A DNA stretch of 64,000 nucleotides, taken from NCBI RefSeq assembly GCF_003116815.1, contig NZ_QDKQ01000026.1:37480-101479 (forward strand). Reading direction: 5' to 3'. This stretch comes from Caulobacter endophyticus. Its GTDB lineage: Bacteria; Pseudomonadota; Alphaproteobacteria; Caulobacterales; Caulobacteraceae. The notes below the pieces were generated by a model. The model was not told the origin of the DNA. It did no database searches and saw nothing but the letters and a program-made list of their open reading frames with translations. This document shows positions 60,952-64,000 of this stretch, one piece after another (within the stretch, counting starts at the first letter, position 1; each line of letters begins with the position of its first letter). Position numbers and translations under genes: made by a program.

Positions 60952-61919
60952 CGGGGCAGCAGCGAGATCGCCGTGCTGGCCACGGTGCTGACCGGCAGGG
61001 CCTTCAGGTCCGGCGACTTGATCACCGCCACATGGCCGCGAGGGCCGCACAGGGCCGGATCCGAGGCGTCGGAGAACAGGGCGATGGTCGGCGCGCCGGC
61101 CGCCGCCAGCAGGTGGGTGGGACCCGTGTCGTTGCCGACCACCAGGGCGGCCTTGGCGCCGAGCACCGCCAGCTGGGCGAAGTCGGTGCGTCCGGTGAGG
61201 TCGCGGGCCTGGCCGGCCGCCTTCTGGATCTGGCGCGCCATGGCGCTTTCCTGCGGACCGCCGATGATCACGATGTCCAGCCCCTTGGACTTCAGCAGCG
61301 CCGCCAGCTGGGCGTAGCTCTCGACCGGCCAGCGCTTCTCGGGCCGGTGGGCCGAGCCGCCGGGCACCAGCAGCACATAGGGCTTGGGCGTCACGGCGCC
61401 GGCGACGGGGCGGGCGTCCTTGTGCTTGCGCAGGATCCACGACAGGTCCGGCGGCGGGGCGCTGCCCGGCTCGGTCGGCGCATCGGGCCAGATGCCGGCC
61501 TGACGCAGTTGGTCGGCGTGCCGCTCCAGCGTGTGCATGTGCTGGCGGGCGCGGCCGCGCTGGGGCAGGCTCGCGCCCTTGGCGATCCCCGACCACTGCG
61601 GCGGGAATGGGCGCAGGGCCTGGAAGTACCAGCCGGTGCGGTTGTTGGTCTGCAGGTCGTAGACGCGGTCGTATTTGGCCTTGCGGATGCGGCCCAGCAT
61701 CTTGAACAGGTCGCCCGCGTCGCTGGGACGGCCGTCGACCTCGACGGCGTTGAAATAGGGCGACAGCCGCGCCAGGGCTTCGAAAGGCGGCGTGGTCAGC
61801 AGGGTGATCTTGGCGCGCGGGTGGGCCTCGCGGATCTTCTTCATCGCCGCCAGGGCCAGGACGAAATCGCCCAGCGCGCCCAGCTTGATGACCAGGACCT
61901 TCTTGATCTCCTTGCTCAA
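60948..61919 (-). CDS. Glycosyltransferase family 9 (heptosyltransferase-like)
   Basis: A 323-residue GT9 enzyme. It begins with VLVIKLGALGDFVLALAAMK; the C-terminal half carries LLVPGGSAHRPEKRWPVESY and the nucleotide-sugar signature VVGNDTGPTHLLAAAGAPTI. GT9 enzymes usually add heptose to lipopolysaccharide core. The start is TTG 61919, overlapping the upstream glycosyltransferase stop (TTGA), so the pair forms an LPS-type operon. Confidence 0.9.
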   Translation of the reverse strand: MSKEIKKVLVIKLGALGDFVLALAAMKKIREAHPRAKITLLTTPPFEALARLSPYFNAVEVDGRPSDAGDLFKMLGRIRKAKYDRVYDLQTNNRTGWYFQALRPFPPQWSGIAKGASLPQRGRARQHMHTLERHADQLRQAGIWPDAPTEPGSAPPPDLSWILRKHKDARPVAGAVTPKPYVLLVPGGSAHRPEKRWPVESYAQLAALLKSKGLDIVIIGGPQESAMARQIQKAAGQARDLTGRTDFAQLAVLGAKAALVVGNDTGPTHLLAAAGAPTIALFSDASDPALCGPRGHVAVIKSPDLKALPVSTVASTAISLLPR

Positions 61920-63112
61920 CCCTTCGACTCCGAAACTCCCGCCCCGTTCCCCCGGGCGGCCATGACGCGCGCATAGACCTTAAGGGTCGCCTCGACCATC
62001 GCGTCCACAGAATACAACCGCCGGGCACGCGCGCGAGCGGCCATGCCCATCGCCTGGCGCCCGGCCGCGCCGGCCTCGCAGGCGTCGTTCAGCGCCTGGG
62101 CCCAGGCCTCTACGTCGCCCGGCGCGGCCAGCCAACCGGTCTCGCCCGGAACCACCGTCTCGCGCGTGGCGCCATGGTCGGCGGCGATCACCGGGCGGCC
62201 CATCACCTGCGGCTCGACCGCCGTGCGGCCGAAGGCCTCCGGCTCCAGCGACGGGGCGATGGCCAGGTCCGCCAGCAGATAGGCGGCCGGCATGTCGTCG
62301 CAGTGGCCGACAAGCCTGACGCTGTCTTCCAGTCCGGCCTGGGCGATCATGTGCTCCAGCTCGGCGCGATAGCCCTTGCGGCCCTGGTCGTCGCCGGCCA
62401 GCAGCAGCAGCACGCGCGCATCGCCCAGCGCCTTGAGGCGGGCGACCGCCTGGATGGCGAGGCCCTGGCCCTTCCAGCGGGTCAAGCGTCCAGCCAGCAG
62501 CACCTTCAGCCGCCGCTCGTCGCCGGCCACGCCCCAGGCCTTGCGCAGGGCCTCGACCCGCTCGCCCGAGACGAAGCTGGGCTCGAAGCGCGCCAGGTCC
62601 ACCCCGCGCGGAATGGCCACCACCCTGTCGGGATGGATGCCGTGCTCGGCGATGACGTGGGCGCGGGTGTAGTCGGAGTTGGCGATGACCAGGTCGCCCT
62701 TGGTCATCACCGCATTGTACCAGCGCTTCAGCGCGGACTTGGCGTTGTAGACCCCGTGATAGGTGGCCACGAACGGAACCTTGGTGGCGTGCGCCGCCCA
62801 CAGGGCCGGGAAGGCCGGGGCGCGCGAGCGGGCGTGGACCAGGGTCACCTTCTCGCGGCGGATCAGGTCGATCAGGCGGGCGGCGTTGCCCAGCATCACC
62901 AGCGGGTTCTTCGACTGAGCCGGCATCTGGGCCAGACGCCCGCCGTCGGCCTCGAGCCGCGCGGCCATGCGGCCGCCGCGCGTCGCCACCAGGGCCTTGC
63001 CGCCCTGGGCCACCACGCCATGCGCGACGTCGATCGTGGTCTGCTCGGCTCCGCCTGTTTCCAGTTCCGGAGTCACCTGCAGCAGGGTGAAATCATCGGG
63101 AAGGATGGACAC
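61916..63112 (-). CDS. Glycosyltransferase family 4
   Basis: A 398-residue GT-B enzyme. The N-terminal entry motif is LLQVTPELETGGAEQTTIDV, then ARSRAPAFPALWAAH and VATYHGVYN. The C-terminal GT4 domain has LAGRLTRWKGQGLAIQAVA and the EPEAFGRTAVEPQVMGRPVI motif with paired Glu. It is co-transcribed with the GT9 gene, suggesting LPS core or O-antigen synthesis. The start is GTG 63112. Confidence 0.9.
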   Translation of the reverse strand: MSILPDDFTLLQVTPELETGGAEQTTIDVAHGVVAQGGKALVATRGGRMAARLEADGGRLAQMPAQSKNPLVMLGNAARLIDLIRREKVTLVHARSRAPAFPALWAAHATKVPFVATYHGVYNAKSALKRWYNAVMTKGDLVIANSDYTRAHVIAEHGIHPDRVVAIPRGVDLARFEPSFVSGERVEALRKAWGVAGDERRLKVLLAGRLTRWKGQGLAIQAVARLKALGDARVLLLLAGDDQGRKGYRAELEHMIAQAGLEDSVRLVGHCDDMPAAYLLADLAIAPSLEPEAFGRTAVEPQVMGRPVIAADHGATRETVVPGETGWLAAPGDVEAWAQALNDACEAGAAGRQAMGMAARARARRLYSVDAMVEATLKVYARVMAARGNGAGVSESKG

Positions 63113-63168
63113 GCCGCGCTCTGAAGAGGTTAGGAGGGGTTAGTTAGCGAAACGAACAAGGCCGCGCC

Positions 63169-64000
63169 ATGACCGAAGTCCGTGATTTCCACCTGCGCGA
63201 GGAAAATCAACGTCTCGCCTACCGCAGGATCGACGGCGAGGGCCCGACGGTCGTGTGGCTGGGCGGATTTCACTCCGACATGACCGGCACGAAGGCTCAG
63301 GCGCTGGCAGACCAGGCCCTGGCCACGGGCGGATCCTATGTGCGGTTCGATTATTTCGGCCACGGCGAATCGTCGGGCGCTTTCAAGGACGGCACGATCA
63401 GCCGCTGGCGCGCCGACGCCTTGGCGATCATCGACGAACTGACCGAAGGGCCCCTGGTGCTGGTCGGCTCGTCCATGGGCGGGTGGCTCGCGTGCCTGGC
63501 CGCCATCGCCCGGCCCGAGCGGGTGAAGGCCCTGGTGCTGATCGCGCCCGCCCCCGACTTCACCGACAAGCTGATGGAGCCCGAGCTTTCCGACGAGGCC
63601 AGGGCCGCGATCGCCCGCGATGGTTTCTGGATCCGCCCGTCCGAGTACGACGACGGCGGCTACGCCATCACCCGCGACCTGCTGGAGGACGGCGCCCGCT
63701 GGTCGATCCTGCCCGGCCCCGTGCCGATCGAGGTTCCCGTGCGCGTGCTGCAAGGCGGAGCCGACGCCGACGTGCCGTGGACCCACGCGCTGGAACTGGC
63801 CAACGCCCTCAAGAGCGACGACGTGGTGTTCTCGCTGATCAAGGACGGCGACCACCGCCTGTCGCGCCCGCAGGACCTGGAGCGCCTGGTCGCCGCGGTC
63901 GCCGAGGCCCGCGTGCTGGCCACGCCCGTCGACGACGATCCGGTGGCCCGTCGCCTGGCCCGCGCCGCCCGCGCCCGCTCGGCCGGCCAGGCGCCGGCGG
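63169..64000 (+). CDS. Alpha/beta hydrolase, C-terminus off the window
   Basis: A serine hydrolase with 277 codons visible. VVWLGGFHSDMTG holds the oxyanion region. The nucleophile elbow GSSMGGWLA is near 100-108. The aspartate is in LQGGADADVP and the histidine in DGDHRLSRP. After about residue 245 an Ala/Arg-rich extension begins and runs past the window edge with no stop seen. Substrate unknown. It is divergent from the GT4 gene. Confidence 0.9.
   Translation, partial: MTEVRDFHLREENQRLAYRRIDGEGPTVVWLGGFHSDMTGTKAQALADQALATGGSYVRFDYFGHGESSGAFKDGTISRWRADALAIIDELTEGPLVLVGSSMGGWLACLAAIARPERVKALVLIAPAPDFTDKLMEPELSDEARAAIARDGFWIRPSEYDDGGYAITRDLLEDGARWSILPGPVPIEVPVRVLQGGADADVPWTHALELANALKSDDVVFSLIKDGDHRLSRPQDLERLVAAVAEARVLATPVDDDPVARRLARAARARSAGQAPA

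Overview
This is a high-GC alphaproteobacterial chromosome segment, most likely from Caulobacter or a close relative in the Caulobacteraceae. The evidence is gene content and order: argH-lptM-lysA, a DUF4164-zapA pair facing gap-pgk-fba, a DUF3035/BamF-type lipoprotein, a bactofilin, an NrsF-type anti-sigma protein, a large TonB-dependent receptor, and 6S RNA upstream of the 5-formyl-THF cyclo-ligase gene. It reads as ordinary chromosome. I saw no insertion sequence, prophage, CRISPR array or rRNA. There is one tRNA (Met, CAT).

Layout. 1-1.5 kb: start of a kdp potassium-ATPase operon running left. 2-6 kb: HNH nuclease, AlkA-type glycosylase, Gre-type factor and two small proteins, facing tetR-gluQ across a palindromic promoter. 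6-10 kb: winged-helix regulator plus membrane protein, an acyltransferase broken by an amber codon, a GNAT protein and a TlpA-type thioredoxin. 10-15 kb: argH, lptM, lysA, aroC. 15-18.3 kb: YCII protein, a degenerate resolvase-like protein, and queC-queE-queD (queuosine). 18.8-26 kb: TonB receptor, a degenerate hybrid kinase, a luxR/luxI quorum-sensing pair and an XRE regulator. 26-31 kb: PilZ protein, TadG/TadE, a Phd-PAS fusion, a second XRE paralog, a frameshifted secreted protein and tRNA-Met. 31.5-37.7 kb: glycosyltransferase, PQQ-type sugar dehydrogenase, FAD oxidoreductase, a ParDE locus with a broken toxin, APC permease. 37.7-42 kb: fused indolepyruvate:ferredoxin oxidoreductase facing an Lrp regulator. 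42-50 kb: bactofilin, BamF, lspA, ileS, yebC, ohr and a DUF559 nuclease between inverted repeats. 50-54.5 kb: YmdB-type phosphoesterase, folate ligase, 6S RNA, START-like membrane protein, zapA. 54.7-58.4 kb: gap, pgk, fba (lower glycolysis). 58.5-64 kb: NrsF-like protein, small membrane proteins, GNAT, two lipopolysaccharide-type glycosyltransferases and a partial alpha/beta hydrolase.

The most interesting parts are the quorum-sensing region, the Phd-PAS fusion and the fresh gene lesions. luxI has an 18-bp dyad upstream and a perfect hairpin ending on its start codon that holds the Shine-Dalgarno. A PraR-like XRE gene follows it. The lesions are an amber stop in an acyltransferase, a 4-bp duplication in a ParE toxin and a frameshift in a secreted protein. 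Several families of palindromic intergenic repeats recur across the window.
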